Shown: positions 1-58,600, counted from the first letter of the stretch. The stretch: 64,000 nt of DNA from Undaria pinnatifida (GCA_012845835.1 JABAKD010000010.1:17061204-17125203), one strand, 5' to 3'. Made by a program: numbers and translations. Notes: a model not told the origin generated them from the letters alone.

Positions 1-448
1 CGCGCAGCATCATTATTCTGGTAATGAGGCCTGTGATACAGCCGTGTAGATCTCCCAACCTGCCAAGTCTAATAATGTAGACTATAGGCGGAAGAGCTGC
101 TACACTCACTATTATTATTGTAGACCGCACACAGCCTCTCACGGCATTCCTTTTCCGCCTGTTCAGTCGTGCAATATGTGCAAAACCCAACTGGAGAAAC
201 ATCTCTTCTTGGCCCCCAGGACAAAAATTGCATTTGAAAAATTGCTTCAAAAAAAGTTCAGGCAACGACCAAAAGACACATATCATGTGCACAATTCGCG
301 GTCATAACATGGGAACTCGTGCCATCTCACGACGACCGCGGGGAGATAAGGAGACATCGTTTCGAGTGGAACCCACTAGAAATAAATATTTCGTACAGAA
401 AAAAAATCGCGTACAGACAGGCAGTGTCAGTACTATACATGGGTTTGA
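1..448. other. Non-coding stretch, no recognised content
   Basis: AT-rich sequence with short open frames on both strands that show no domain-like composition and no splice-compatible continuation. I see no gene or clear repeat here. Confidence 0.4.
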
Positions 449-625
449 ATTGTCGTTGTTGTTGTTTTCTCACATTAACTTGCATAATAATCAAGAGTCC
501 GTGGTCACAAGACAGCGTCTCCAGTGACTCTGGAGTGGAGGAATACCCCAGGAAAAAAACGCAAGCCAAAAACCAAGAGTGGTACACGCATACATCACAC
601 TTTAGCTGCCGCGAATCATGCCTCA
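449..625 (-). repeat. SINE-B copy (AAC-tailed dispersed repeat)
   Basis: Begins with a short GTT run and continues with the block containing TCACATTAACT, CCGTGGTCACA, CTCCAG and AATACCCCAGG. The same block recurs at about 2812, 6549, 17355, 18994 and 19745. In the opposite orientation the family ends in (AAC)n, so this copy is on the minus strand. Diverged and probably truncated. Confidence 0.75.
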
Positions 626-712
626 GCATGCGGCACTAATTATTAACAGGAAAATCTCATTTACGGAATCAGGCTGGAATTCTTATTACGCAAGGCCGGG
701 GGTGTGTCGTAG

Positions 713-830
713 ACTATTTTTATTATTTCATTTGCCATCTGACAATGTAGCGTGAGTGTCAAAAACCATAAACATGATGAAAGAACACAAAATCCAGATG
801 AAAGCGTGGAACGATGTTTCCAACAACCAT
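713..830 (-). repeat. Copy of a TAA-tailed dispersed repeat (family H)
   Basis: The reverse complement matches 8258..8361 over about 115 bp, including AACATCGTT, ACGCTTTCATCTGGAT, ATGTTTATGGTTTTTGAC and AAATGAAATAATAA. The other copy runs straight into a long (TAA)n array, so this looks like the 3' end of a retroposed element with a TAA tail. The internal part of the element is not identified. Confidence 0.7.
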
Positions 831-1315
831 ATTGATCAATTTTCAGTAAAAAGAAAAGGTTCTTATTTTCGTCTAGAAAACCTCGAGCCCGAAATGCCAA
901 AAAACTGAAGCACTGCGCTGTCGCGTACTGCTGTATCGTACCAGGTATTTAATGTGATACCGCGGTATTATTAATGGCGCATTAATAATACTCGTAAATA
1001 CGAAATCATTTTTACGTACACTAGAAACAACATGATGAACCGCAAACCGCATTCAGTCCGGCATTTGTGTTTTATTTTGTGTACATGGTGACCACCAGGT
1101 AGTAAACATTATAGAATAGCACAGACATAATAATAGGCTACTACTACTCGTACCCCTGTTGTGTTGTAGATGAGGCTTCAACGTGCAGAAGAGTGGTAGC
1201 AGTGAATAATTATAATTCATATCGGTATGTCATCTAGTAAAGAAAAAAGCCCTACCGCGCGCTGCTGCGCTACTGGGTGTAAGTGTTCCCCTGTTGTTTT
1301 TATATTTTTCTGTTA

Positions 1316-2040
1316 CAAAAATGAAAATACACTCCAGCTGTGAGATCGAGGATTTTGTCGAAACTCATCTTTCTTTGCAAGCTGTGTGTGATACTCCGAC
1401 CGCGCGTATTATGGGTTGTGTATAGGTCGGTGACTCCCCTTGCAACTAACTGCAGTGTAGCTATCAGGGTCAACAGGGTGATGTAGGCGGTCTGTACGCG
1501 GAAACTATAAAACCCGTTTTTGAGGGGGACAAAATCTGACAGCTGAGGAAGGAAATGCATCAGTTTATCAAGTGAATCCTGTAAGTGGAATAACCGGTGA
1601 GGGGAGCGCGGAGTTTTTAAGGACGCGGGGGCCTGGGTTTGATCAAGAGGAGGGGGGGGGGGACGGGCGGGGTAGCTCATCTGCGCGTGGAAACTATGAA
1701 TCCTATCCTGTACGTCGTACAACCAGTGAGGAGAGGGCGGAGCGTTCGAGGAGGTGGGGGTTGGGGGGGGGGGGGGGTGGGGGGGGTGAAGGGGGGGGAG
1801 GGGGGTGGAGAAAGGGTATATCTTTAGGTCGCATACATTGTAGGGGTTTGCCATACGCGTGGTACTAGGTCCAGGCGATGGTGCGGGTGGTGGGGAAGGA
1901 GGGGGCGTTGGGGGGGGGGGGGAGGGGGAATGAAAGCTACGTCATGGATGGCTAGAAAGATAATGACGTGATACGAATTGCGTAGAAGTGTTCATTGCTC
2001 TGGCCGATTTCAATTGTAGGTGGGGCGTTTATTGTGAAAC
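1316..2040 (-). repeat. R1-family dispersed repeat with poly(G) tracts
   Basis: Minus-strand copy of the most abundant repeat in the window. Diagnostic blocks are CAGCTGTGAGATCGA, GCAAGCTGTGTGTGATACTC, GGCGACTCCCCTTG-like sequence and GGAAACTATAAAACCCGTTT. G-runs of 8 to 14 at about 1655, 1755 and 1910 correspond to C-runs in plus-strand copies. The overlapping open frames on either strand are low-complexity and not genes. Confidence 0.8.
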
Positions 2041-2159
2041 ATGTCCTTTTCCAGCAGCAGCCGAGAAAAACTAACGATGAACAATCAGCATCAGTGACTA
2101 GCCGGGGCGACTCTTCTCCTGGTTAGCCTCGAATAATAGAGGAAGAGAGTTGGTTCTGA

Positions 2160-2440
2160 TGGGGTTTGAATCTCACGTGGGTCAGACTCTTGAGTTTATT
2201 TGGAAACAAACAAAAAGTCAAAGAGGAATTCACTGCGCTGTTGAGAGCGCGCCTAGAAGCGTGGGTACATAAGCGCAAATTCGATGTGGAGTCGACGAGG
2301 AGGGAGAAGAAATGGAGGGCTTCTCGCCATAAAATGAAGGCGCTTACCGGTAGTGCGCGGGGGGTAAAAGATTCTGCTTAGTGGCCCTGGATCTGAGGTA
2401 CGTCTGCGGAGGGAGAAAGAGAAAACAAATTTGCGAAGAC
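2160..2440 (+). repeat. SINE-D copy (tRNA-derived), head truncated
   Basis: Contains GGGTTTGAATCTCACGTGGG, a B-box-like block, then the body shared with 60372..60690 (CGATG.GAGTCGACGAGG, CTGGATCTGA, TACGTCTGCGGAGGGAGAAAG). The A-box region present in the 60.4 kb copy is missing or diverged here. Confidence 0.65.
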
Positions 2441-2454
2441 AAGCAACAAAAAGT

Positions 2455-2608
2455 GACTAAATACTACTACTGCTACTACTTCTACTAACACTACTACTAC
2501 AACTGCTGCTGCTGCTTCTACTGCTACTACTACTACCACTACTACTACTACCACCACTACTTTTACACTACTACTACAGCTACTACTACTGCTGCTGCTA
2601 CTGTATTT
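2455..2608. repeat. Imperfect (CTA/CTG)n microsatellite
   Basis: About 150 bp of ACT/CTA triplets interrupted by CTG and CCA variants. It directly follows the SINE-D copy, so it may be a degenerated tail. Confidence 0.8.
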
Positions 2609-2654
2609 ATACGTAGAAAACCTGGTTGACTTTTTAGGTGGTTAATGATAGCAC

Positions 2655-2712
2655 TCACTTGTTGTTGGTTCTCACATTAACTCGCATAGTCATATCCGTG
2701 GTCACATTAAAT
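2655..2712 (-). repeat. SINE-B fragment
   Basis: Short copy carrying TTGTTGTTGGTTCTCACATT, ACTCGCATA and CCGTGGTCACA, matching the AAC-tailed SINE-B family in reverse orientation. Confidence 0.6.
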
Positions 2713-2811
2713 TTAATTACCCTGTGACCAGGTACGATACCTTGTACACTACTTTTTTTCTGTTTCTTGATTCCATTTGTTACCCTCGCATTACTCTCGC
2801 GCCCCCTCTTC

Positions 2812-2922
2812 AAGTAGTAGGGGTATTCCTCAGCTCCAGAGTGACTGGAGCCTGTCCTGTGACCACGGACTTGATTATGCGAGTTAATGTGAGAACAACA
2901 ACAACAACAACAACAACAACCT
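2812..2922 (+). repeat. SINE-B fragment with (AAC)n tail
   Basis: Carries GGGGTATTCCTCAGCTCCAG, CTGGAGCCTGTCCTGTGACC and GAGTTAATGTGAGAACAAC, ending in about nine AAC units. 5'-truncated relative to the 17355 copy. Confidence 0.8.
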
Positions 2923-3104
2923 ACCCATATCTATATCTATGATGAGAGCGATACGTTACTGCGCTTTGCTCCTTTACGATGATGATGTTATTTTTGCTCG
3001 CCGTTCGCCGTATATATGTACGTATCACTCCGGAACATTCGCGATCGACGTCCACCGCATGTTCCATCATAACTCGACAACACTAACAACTCGAGCATCA
3101 TCAA
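2923..3104. other. No recognised content
   Basis: Short spacer between two repeats with no gene signal. Confidence 0.4.
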
Positions 3105-3606
3105 GTCTAGGCTGGACGACCTCCGCTGGCCTGCCACACGCGTTTAGCAAACCCCTACATGTATGCGACCTAAAGCCCTCCCCCCCCGCCCCCACAAGAA
3201 ATATTTATAGTTTCCACGCACAAATAAACCTGCCCCGCCCGTCCCCTCCCCCCCCCTCCCCCCCTCCCGCCTCCCTTTTGATCAAAATCAGCCCCCCACG
3301 TCCTTAAAAACTCCGCCCTCCCCTCACCGGATATTCTACTTACAGGATTCACTTGATAAACTGATGCTTTTCCTTCCACAGCTGTCAGATTTTGTCCCCC
3401 TCAGAAACGGGTTTTATAGTTTCCGCGTACAGACTGCCTAACATCACCCTGTTGACCCTGATACGATCGTACCTACACTGTAGTTGCAAGGGGAGTCGCC
3501 GACCTATATCCTTAATGAGGACACACAACCCGTAATACGCGCGATCGGAGTATCACACACCGCTTGCAAAGATGAGTTTCGACAAAATATTCGATCTCAC
3601 AGCTGG
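3105..3606 (+). repeat. R1-family dispersed repeat with poly(C) tracts
   Basis: Plus-strand R1 copy. It has several C-runs between 3180 and 3300, then CAGCTGTCAGATTTTGTCCC, GGGTTTTATAGTTTCCGCG, GGGGAGTCGCCGACCTATAT, GCGCGATCGGAGTATCACAC and ends CGATCTCACAGCTGGA. Near-identical blocks recur at 15840, 16780 and 30940. Confidence 0.85.
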
Positions 3607-3608
3607 AA

Positions 3609-3850
3609 TGTTTTTTTTTTTTTTTCCTTTTTTTTTTTTCATCCTCCGGCGGATGGGGAAAAATAAAGCTTTAGCTCACCACACTTCCACGTATTTTCAT
3701 ACGCGTCGTGTGTCGATTTAACTCAGTTGCTTTCGCAGCCCAACGCTAGCTGGCGCACCCTTCGGGTTCCATTGTAGGTATAGCGTAAGCTGTCCCTATC
3801 AGTGGTCTTCGTTACAACCCCGGCAGCGCAAGCTGCCGTTGTATACGGAT
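3609..3850 (-). repeat. SINE-C copy (poly-A tailed, reverse orientation)
   Basis: Poly(T) followed by ATCCTCCGGCGGATGGGG, AAATAAAGCTTTAGCTCACC, CGTGTGTCGATTTAACTCAG, GCCCAACGCTAGCTGGCGCA and AGCGCAAGCTGCCGTTG. Read on the minus strand it ends in poly(A). Copies recur at 12609, 20928, 21291 and 24585. It has inserted at the end of the R1 copy. Confidence 0.8.
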
Positions 3851-4008
3851 GATATATACAGGGAGTACACACGTGCCTACGAACCCGGTAGACTCAGTAA
3901 GTAGCCCACCCCAGACGGTAATCACACTATATAACAATTAGTAATGGTTGTGCTGGATGTAGATGGGTGGAAAGAGGGACACAAGAGTTTATGTTTGAAA
4001 AGTACAAA

Positions 4009-4230
4009 TACAACTACACGCCAGCTGTGAGATCGAAGATATTGTCGAAACTCATCTTTCTGCTATGAAGTTGCAAGCTGTGTGTGATACTTCGATCGCG
4101 CGTATTACTGGGTGTGTGTCCTCATTAGGGATATGGGTCGGCGACTCCCCTTGGAACTACAGATAGTGTAGTTTTTACCAGGATCAACAGGGTAATGTTG
4201 TCGGTCGGTGCGCGGAAACTCTAAAAGTTT
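4009..4230 (-). repeat. R1-family fragment
   Basis: Contains CAGCTGTGAGATCGAAGATA, GCAAGCTGTGTGTGATACTT, CGCGCGTATTACTGGGTGTG and GGGTCGGCGACTCCCCTTGG on the plus strand, i.e. a minus-oriented R1 end. Confidence 0.8.
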
Positions 4231-4622
4231 AATTTATAGACTAGACTAGTCTATATGATCCGATGGTGATGTTATTATATTGTTTTTCATAACTCTACAA
4301 GGGGGCTTCGGCGAAGCCGAGTAAGGGCCGCCGTCGAAGCAAATGCCGCAGGCAACGAAACAATAAAACTATTAATAAGTGCAAAAAGAGGTGCCGCAGT
4401 TGCCAAGGGCTGACTTATCCCGAGCCCGTGGAATGTCCGATTGTTGCCGCACAGATCGAATAGTATAATAGTGCGTTGAGTAGTGTGATGAAAAAAAGGT
4501 AGACACTGGTTGTTGAGCGCTGGATGTAGATCGGTGGAAAGATCACAGAGAGAGCTGAATATATACCTGGTACGACGTATATGATCTGATGTTGTATTAT
4601 AATTTTCATGATTATTTATAGG
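4231..4622. other. Mostly unrecognised, with a short family-F fragment
   Basis: No gene seen. About 4495-4550 carries TGGTTGTTGAGCGCTGGATG and ATCGGTGGAAAGA, weakly matching the repeat family F also seen at 34530 and 33352. A TACCWGGTA motif lies at 4564. Confidence 0.4.
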
Positions 4623-4927
4623 GCGGTGTCATGTCTTCAAATTGATGCAAAAAATGACAGAAATCGTATGTAAGTGATGAACACTCTGCATTGCCGGCCC
4701 GCCCGCCCTCGGAACCAAAACCCACCTCCCACCCACGCCCCTCCTCTGCAACATCACACTGTCTGCTCACGCCCGGCCGTGTGCGGTGTAGTTCGCACAG
4801 CTATAGCTGCACGGCGTCGCGTGTCTTCCTCCTCTGCACAACCTACAGCAAGCACAGCATCAGTACTTGTACCAAAGTACACGTTTCTGCTTTTTATTTT
4901 GTGGTGGTACCCGAAAAATCACAGGGC
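4623..4927 (+). promoter_or_regulatory. Probable promoter/5' leader of the TKL kinase gene
   Basis: From about 4685 the composition shifts to a C-rich, CpG-containing stretch (CCGGCCCGCCCGCCCTCGG) with a pyrimidine-rich tract, directly upstream of the ATG at 4928. The open frame reaches further upstream, but those codons are low-complexity. The downstream ATG is preferred because it starts a myristoylation signal. No TATA box or start site can be fixed. Confidence 0.4.
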
Positions 4928-51905
<46,978 letters not shown>

Positions 51906-53369
51906 CTCGTGACATCCGCGTGGCCTCGACCGGTCAAGACTGGGACCGCTACCGCGATACCTTTGCCAGCTGCTTGTGTTTTGTTTGCCGCTTTGGAATC
52001 ATTGGCATTCTCTTTCATTGGGATGCTCACGACACAACCTCCACATGCTTGGTGCGCTCATTGGGATCGTGTACGATAATCGGGTAGCTGGTCGTAGGTT
52101 CAGAGTTTGCGCAGGTCTGCTGTCGGCTAGCGACGGCGCGAAACTCACGGCAGGCTCGTTTCCCCTGCCCCCCCCCCCTTCTCCGATTTACTAAGCTTCT
52201 ATTCTGCAGCCAAGGTCGCACTGTAGCGCGATGGGGCTCTATAAGACATGCCTGGCAGAGATGGAGGGTTACGGTAGTACGCATGATCTTCAGACGTCGC
52301 CGTGCACCGGTCCATGGAGCAGGGCGTGTCATGTCGTGTTGTGTTGTCTATCTCATTGTAGTATCTTGGATTCCAAGGCGGCTGCCTTATCTAGACAGAA
52401 AATATACCTGTTTATCTGTTTTGGAGAGCCTAGCCCATGGCTAGAGTTAGGGAAGGTGCACTATAGGTTGCTCCCTTCATCTTTATGCAATATTATTATA
52501 CATTCGTGTCAAGTGTTCTCCGGCAAATCTCTGGCATCGTGAGTCGGCGCAGGTTTCTTGTTTTGTAGCTGTTGGTTTGGTTTTTGTGGCTTCTCTACTT
52601 GAGAAATGCCCTCGCGCACCTCGTTTGAACTCATAGACAGAAAAAAAGTCGGTGCCTTTAATTGGGGGAGGGGCGGAGGGTTTGGCGTGTTTTGAATGTT
52701 TGCGTATGGGTCGTTGGCCTGGGGCGTAAATTAATAGTTTCTTAGCTTCTTTGGTAGCTCAGCGAATTTTGCACCCTTGTAATCTTACTTGGACCCCGTT
52801 ATCGGGGGCGCCTCACCTGGAAAGGCGCCCCGACAAAAAGCATTTCAGATTTTCCGTGATGGCAGTGAATTTGAACGCCCTTTGCGATTGATTGCGATTT
52901 ATTGCCTTGCCGCCTCTTTCCCGGAGATGAGCTTAGCAGTCAGAGAGGCGCTTAGACACACGAAACACGGGCGTAGGTAGTTTCGAAGTCAGGTGAGGGC
53001 ATATAAGTCCTTGATGGATGGACGTGGCATTTTAGGAGTAAAAGAGAGGACCTATAAATACCGGATGGGTGGGCTTGGTATTTTAAGGGTCAGCGGGGTG
53101 CCTATTTCGGCTCAGCACGTCATGTGTACGGCTGTTAAGTGATTGTTCTTTCAACCTACCCAGGGCGGAAACGACGCAAAATATGGCGGTCGATTGTCAG
53201 GGCCGTCTAGTAATAAAGATCGTTTTGGGTCTTTGCGGTCCCTTCTCAAAATGCTGGGCGAGAGTACCAATAGCTTGAGATACGGGGGTTATTGTAGCTT
53301 GGACTACCGATGTTTCGATTCATTTTTATCCTCGAAGGCCAGGTTAGATAGGGGGGATTGTATGTCACA
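51906..53369. other. Downstream region of the kinase gene, no gene recognised
   Basis: Probably contains the 3' UTR. No polyadenylation signal could be fixed with confidence. Short open frames only, one C-run near 52167-52180. Confidence 0.4.
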
Positions 53370-54280
53370 GAGGGTTGACGAGGGAGGAATCGGTTCCTTT
53401 TTGGGCACACTGTCCAGCGGGTGTGTAATCGCGCGGGTACGGACGTGGAAATGGCGTTACGCGGAAGTAACCCTACGAGGCCTTATAAGATAAAGGAGGT
53501 TGTGGCATATTGACAACGGATTTCTCTGGCCCTCTTGAGCGCTGCCTTGTTGGCGCGTGATTGCGCGGGGATCATGGCGTTACACGAACCCTACGAGGCC
53601 TCGTTAGAGAAGGGAGGTTCTGCGTCGCAGCGCGTTGGCACCGAATCTATCGTTGCCCTCTTAGACGTCGCCCTGCTAGCGCGTGGTTTCACGGGTTTCA
53701 ACGCGGGGTTGGCGTTATACGGAGATAGGTTTCGTGGCAGACCTCACAACCCCAAAGGTATCGTTAGGTAGGGATGGGAATCCTGCCCAGCTGGCACGGC
53801 TGCGTGGTTTTGGATGCAAGGATGGCGTTACGCGGAGATCGCTGAAGTTGTAGCGCGTTGATAGCGGAAGAATCGTTACCCTCTTGGGGGCATCGCCGTG
53901 CGGGCGCGTGAGTTCACGGGTTTCAACACGGGGATGGCGGCATGCCGAAATGGTGATCGCGGAGCACATCATAACCTTGAAGGGATGCCTTGTTGGATAG
54001 GGGGCTTTGTAACGCGTTGAAAAAATATATATCGTTGCCCTCTTGGGTGTCGCTCTGCTGGCCCGCGATCGCGTGGGTTGGACGCGGTTACGGCGTTGTT
54101 TGAAGGCGACGTTCGCCGAGTAGCTCATAAACCCAAGAGGCGTCGTTAGGTAGGGCAGGTTGTAGTGAATCGACAACGGAAGAATCGTTACCCTCTTGAT
54201 CACTGCCTTGCTGGCGCATGATCGTGCGGGTTTCGACGCGGGGATGGCGTTACGCGAATACGGCGTTCGCGGAGTATCTT
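53370..54280 (+). repeat. Degenerate tandem repeat of about 120-220 bp, about six units
   Basis: The block CGTT(A/G)CCCTCTT followed by TGCTGGCGCGTGA-like sequence recurs near 53395, 53533, 53651, 53874, 54031 and 54185. Other shared pieces are CACGGGTTTCAACGCGGGG, ATGGCGTTACGCG and CGTTAGGTAGG. Irregular spacing indicates deletions within units. CpG-rich compared with its flanks. The open frames across it are weak. Confidence 0.75.
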
Positions 54281-55080
54281 TGAACATTTTCTGCGTACAA
54301 ACGATACGGCCGTGTGGCCAGGTGTGCAAGTTTGAGAGAGAAATATCAGTTTACGGCACGTTTAACAAAGAAGAGGAGAAAGGTTAGACCGCGGTATAAT
54401 GCTCACATAGGGTAGATGTAGTGGAGAGCGTGCCGGTAGTAGAATGTAGCACGCCGTTTATATATTTATTTTTACGTTCTTATCTAGTCGTAAGTGTGCC
54501 AAATGTCGTCGATCGAGTGCAGTCTAATTTTTTGGTCACCACTTGTATTGCTGTTCTTGCTCGTACATGTTGCGTACCAGGTATAGGTGTAGTTTGAAGA
54601 TTCGCTACTTTATTTACATATTTATGTCCGGGATCTCCTTAATTTATTTGGTGGTATAACAAATCTCCCCGAAGTGTGTTCTGTGTTAATATCGACAGAT
54701 CATTCGCGCTGTAGAGACACCTGGTACTTTATTTTTTCTTCCCACGCGGAACTGCGCCCATTAGGGGCCCGCGGGGAACAGGGCGATTAGTCCCAGGAGG
54801 GCGCAATGATCTCGCGGGAATGCTCCAAGAGTATTCCGGACCATAGATGTGCATTCAGCTGTAATCTCCATACCACGCTGAATGGAAAATGTAGTGACCG
54901 TTGCGGCATTAATATGAACAGAAAACGGTTATTATATTTTCGTCCAGAGAGATAAGCGGCAAAAATGCCGGTACGGCAGAGGTCCCTCTATATAGTGCCG
55001 GTTGAGTAGTGCCGGTTATTGGCGTATGTGACGATACGACGTGGCGTGGTCGCAGAGGCTGGCGCTGGCAGCAATTAAGC
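54281..55080. other. No recognised content
   Basis: AT-rich intergenic DNA with a TACCWGGTA motif at 54575 and a half-match at 54718. Confidence 0.4.
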
Positions 55081-55089
55081 TAACCGAAG

Positions 55090-55555
55090 GAGCGTGCAAG
55101 ATGCACGAGACAGAAATGTATTGATGTCTTGACGGGCGCTTTCGGCCAACAGAAGCGACACTTGGGAACAATGGACTGTGTCCAGAGTTCAGGGGACACT
55201 GGAAACTGACGAAGAATAGAAGGGTGAGAGAAGAGCGAGGAGGGAAAGGGGTGGGGCCACCCGTATCATCCGTCCCAGCGTCCAGAGTGTCTCAGCGTCC
55301 AGGGTACTACTCCTTCCAGAAGCCTCTGATTTCGAGAACTCGACTACCTCGTACAACACGATCTTCTCGAACTATTACAGCAGTAGTCGAACAGGTGGTA
55401 ATCCCGCCGCTTTTCTCGAACAATTCTTCCAATAAAGTTCTGGTTCAGCCTTCTGGTACTGCTACGACTACGAGTACAGCAATGAACCAATCAATGCTAC
55501 TGAACATTGCGTCGATAGGTGGTGGTCTAAAACGCCTATCCTCAACACTCCCCCA
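55090..55555 (-). mobile_element. Probable 3' LTR of a Copia-type element
   Basis: On the minus strand the purine-rich TTGTGGGGGAGTGTTGAGGA (ending near 55547) is the usual polypurine tract/LTR junction of Ty1/Copia elements, with the LTR starting TGTTGAGGATAGG. The LTR would extend about 450 bp downward; its far end (CA) and target duplication are not fixed. The plus-strand 126-codon frame here is then an artefact. Confidence 0.55.
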
Positions 55556-56556
55556 CAACGGAAGTGGCATATCAAAGTTTCATTCAATAGCATGTTCCAC
55601 TTGAAATCAAGCTACACACCAATCAGAGGTACGACGCATGTCATTTCTCACTGAGGTGTAATGCAGACTTGCTCACGCAATTAACAAACCTCGAATTTCC
55701 GTGTCCCGTGTATTCCAACCGAATAAAAAACTAACGCTTATACGATGACAGGTTCAGGAACTGTGAATCAAATGTTGAAGCCATTAATGCAACTGGTTCC
55801 AAAATGTGTCTCGAGTCCAAGGCTGAGGACACTGAGCAGGTTTCAACTCAGCAAATCTACTGTTGTTGCTCGCGCTACTCAAACGCCCTGAACTTAGGTG
55901 ATTAACCTGAGTGCACTAGTTATCTGCTAATCCCAACGGAATTATCCTACGAACCATAGTGCGGTAACAACGTAACCCCCCTCCCCCATTTTTGGATGCC
56001 AGTGCTCTTGGCGAGTTGATCGCCTCACACAGAAAATCTTGTCATCATGAGCTCTCCTCATAGAAAAAGGAAGGAGTCCACTGTCAACAAGCATGGAGCG
56101 AACCGTTCTGCACACCGTCCGTCCGAAGATTTCCAATACACCGACCTGCTGTGGTGTGCTGGCGACAGCGAATTCCTAAGTGATGCCTGAACCTAATCAG
56201 TAATCCTTGAACTCGACGCCCGTAAGTTTGCCTCCCTTGTCGGCACGCCATCTGATGATGCGTTTGCCGAGACGTTTCACGGTTGAAGTGACGAACAGCT
56301 GAAACGAGGCAAGGGCTCGATTTTCAACTTCGCTGCAGAGAAGGTAGACTGCGGCCCACTTGGTGAACTGGTCGCTGATTTTGCGGACAAACTTATATCC
56401 ACCATGATGAGTCGTTGGTATGAAGGGGCCCGTGAGATCTCTGTACACGAGCTGAAGTGGCGTATTAATGGCGGCGTGGTTGGCTTTCTTGGGGTTAGCC
56501 AGCTGATAGCTTTTCCCCACCGCACAATACGTCATATTCCGTAATAGAACCGTCAA
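55556..56556 (-). pseudogene. Decayed Copia integrase region
   Basis: The minus strand from 56556 to 56197 is open and reads YRDLTGPFIPTTHHGGYKFV (first catalytic Asp region), ISDQFTKWAAVYLL and IIRWRADKGGKLTGVEF (second catalytic Asp region), matching the Ty1/Copia integrase core. Further on, with stops, come STPQQVGV and a segment at 56110-56070 with CRTVRSMLVDSGLLPF, the conserved block after the catalytic Glu. No RT or RNase H is seen before the LTR, so a large internal deletion is inferred. Non-functional. Confidence 0.8.
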
Positions 56557-57155
56557 ATGCGACCTTGCGAGGGGTGTTGTTGTGCAGTGCTCGTGGTCAA
56601 AAGAAAAACCTCGAGAAGTCGGTTATACGCCGGCGCGGGTGTTTGCTTACAGTTAGTGTTGTTCTAGCTCCTATCTCCGTCTGCTGGGTCCCGCTCGTTC
56701 CTACCGCTGTTCAGCTTCTCGTACAGTGGTCGGTGCTGCGTGGGTGACAGTACGACATGATAGTGGTGGTAGTTTAATCGAGAGTTGCAGTTTGATTTTG
56801 CAGGAAAAGTGGTGAATGTCGTATGCCCGCGAGACTCTACGGTGATGCCGTGCGGGTGGTAACTCTCTACAACACCCCACTACTGGAGACGGCCCGGCCC
56901 TAATTCAACCGGATCGTCAGGTCGGCGTGCCGCATTCACACACACCCTAGGCACATATCGTCATCTGCTGCCCCTGATTGGGTAGCGCCTGGGGGGGGGG
57001 TTGTTGCTCTAGTGTCCTTTTTTATTGTTCTCGTTTTGGAAGACATCGGGGTGTTCAGTGTAGTGGTGGAGTATAGGTGACCTCAAAGAGGCCTTTTACA
57101 CTCTTGGTTACGCAAGTTTCCCACGTAGAACCAGGAGCCTATGTTGGTTGCTTTT
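56557..57155. other. No recognised content
   Basis: Intergenic DNA with no confident feature; a G-run at about 56990. Confidence 0.4.
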
Positions 57156-57159
57156 GTTA

Positions 57160-57265
57160 AGTTTCGTGCAGCCGTGAGATCGAGGATATAATCGAAATTC
57201 TGATTTGCAATCGTGTGTGATACTCCGATCGCGCATGTCACGGGGTTGTGTGTGTCCTCATAGTC
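57160..57265 (-). repeat. R1-family end fragment
   Basis: GCAGCCGTGAGATCGAGGAT, AATCGTGTGTGATACTCCGA, TCGCGCATGTCACGGGGTTG and TGTGTGTCCTCATAG match the minus-oriented R1 end. Confidence 0.7.
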
Positions 57266-58400
57266 ACTAACTTATTAGCCGCCCGTTGTTTGCTTGTGGG
57301 TCCTCAAATGTGTAAAAAAAATAGTACATTAGTATTGGTTCGTGTCTCGGCGAAGGCGTCGGTCGTGCGCGTAACACGCGTAAAACGCAATTCGATGATC
57401 AACTAGACCCATAGGAAGGCGAGGAACACAAGCCTACTGTCGTACACAGAGTTCACAAGGTATATCCTGCCTGGAATAACAGGTTATTAAGTGCATCGGT
57501 ACTCCCCTGGCCAGGGTCAACATGAACGAACAAGAAGCTCGTGACAATTTGGCTTAAGTGTGCCTCCGAAATCTGAGGCATGATAATATGTACGGGAGAT
57601 ACGGAATCGTATTGTACGCCCCGGACACAAGCTTGTGGCTACGTACGGTCTTGTTTCAAGAGAATGCAGTCAACCGCTATAAGGCAGTGCCAATGAAATG
57701 CATTGGCGTGCTGTTCCCCACCGTGCCTTTGCTACTTTTGGTTGGACGGTGGTGGTGGTGTACGATGTGCGAGTGCGCACATCGTCGGCAGCAGCTATCA
57801 CTAAGCAGTGCTTTAGATTGGACGGTCATACGAGCGGCTTCCCATAATGCCATGTTCTAAAAGTGAGACAGCTGCAAGGGCCGCTGCCACGATATTTTGT
57901 ACCGGGTAAGCTCTATAAAACACCTGTTCACTATCGCCGCGTGCTACGATAGAGGTTCGCCACATTTTTTCTGAGGTTTCTCACTTTAGGAGGTCAAGAC
58001 ATGTCTTTCTTCACCCAAACACCGATTATTAATTGTAGAAAAATTAAACTGTTGACCGAAGGAAACATCCCATGGTCAAAGTATAGAAGGAGGATCATGC
58101 AAAGAAATGACATTTTTTTTCCGACGGGTTTGGGTTAAGGAGCCCCGTCATTCAGAAAATATTTCCGCCGAAAAGTGCTACCTCTATCGTAGCACGAGTC
58201 TATTGTTATGTTTGCCTTCCGACGATGTGCAGAATGGGCTTTCTTTGACGTTGGTCACTCACATCAATTAGCACGTACCTGGTGCATAAGTTATCGTAGA
58301 TGGATAAATCGTATACGCAACATACCACACCTGTGACCGCTCGGCTTGTGGAGAAGGCACTCGTTCGCCGACAAGCAGCTTGCGGCTCGTGGGGAAAGAA
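57266..58400. other. No gene recognised
   Basis: A 100-codon frame at 57558-57860 has no recognisable motif. 58210-58320 carries a few phrases shared with other dispersed repeats. Confidence 0.35.
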
Positions 58401-58404
58401 CTCC

Positions 58405-58600
58405 ACGAGATGCGCTCGCTCGCCGAGAAGCGTTTGCTCGCCGACACGCGTTCGCTCGCCGAGAGGCTTTCCCTCGCCGACGGGCGTTCGCTTGCCGACA
58501 GGCATTCGCTCGCCGAAATTTGTTCGCGCGCCAAACGGCGTTCGTCCATCGAGAGGCATTCGCCTGCCAAGAGCCGTTCGCTCGTTGACAGACCGCGTGT
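58405..58600 (+). repeat. 21-bp minisatellite
   Basis: About nine imperfect units around GTTCGCTCGCCGAGAGGC-type sequence. The minus-strand frame shows a seven-residue periodicity (GERxxVG). CpG-rich compared with flanks. Confidence 0.85.

Noticed and set aside
4691-4927. Longer N-terminus of the kinase from an upstream in-frame start
   Set aside because: Upstream residues are low-complexity, and the ATG at 4928 begins a strong myristoylation signal; kept only as an alternative.
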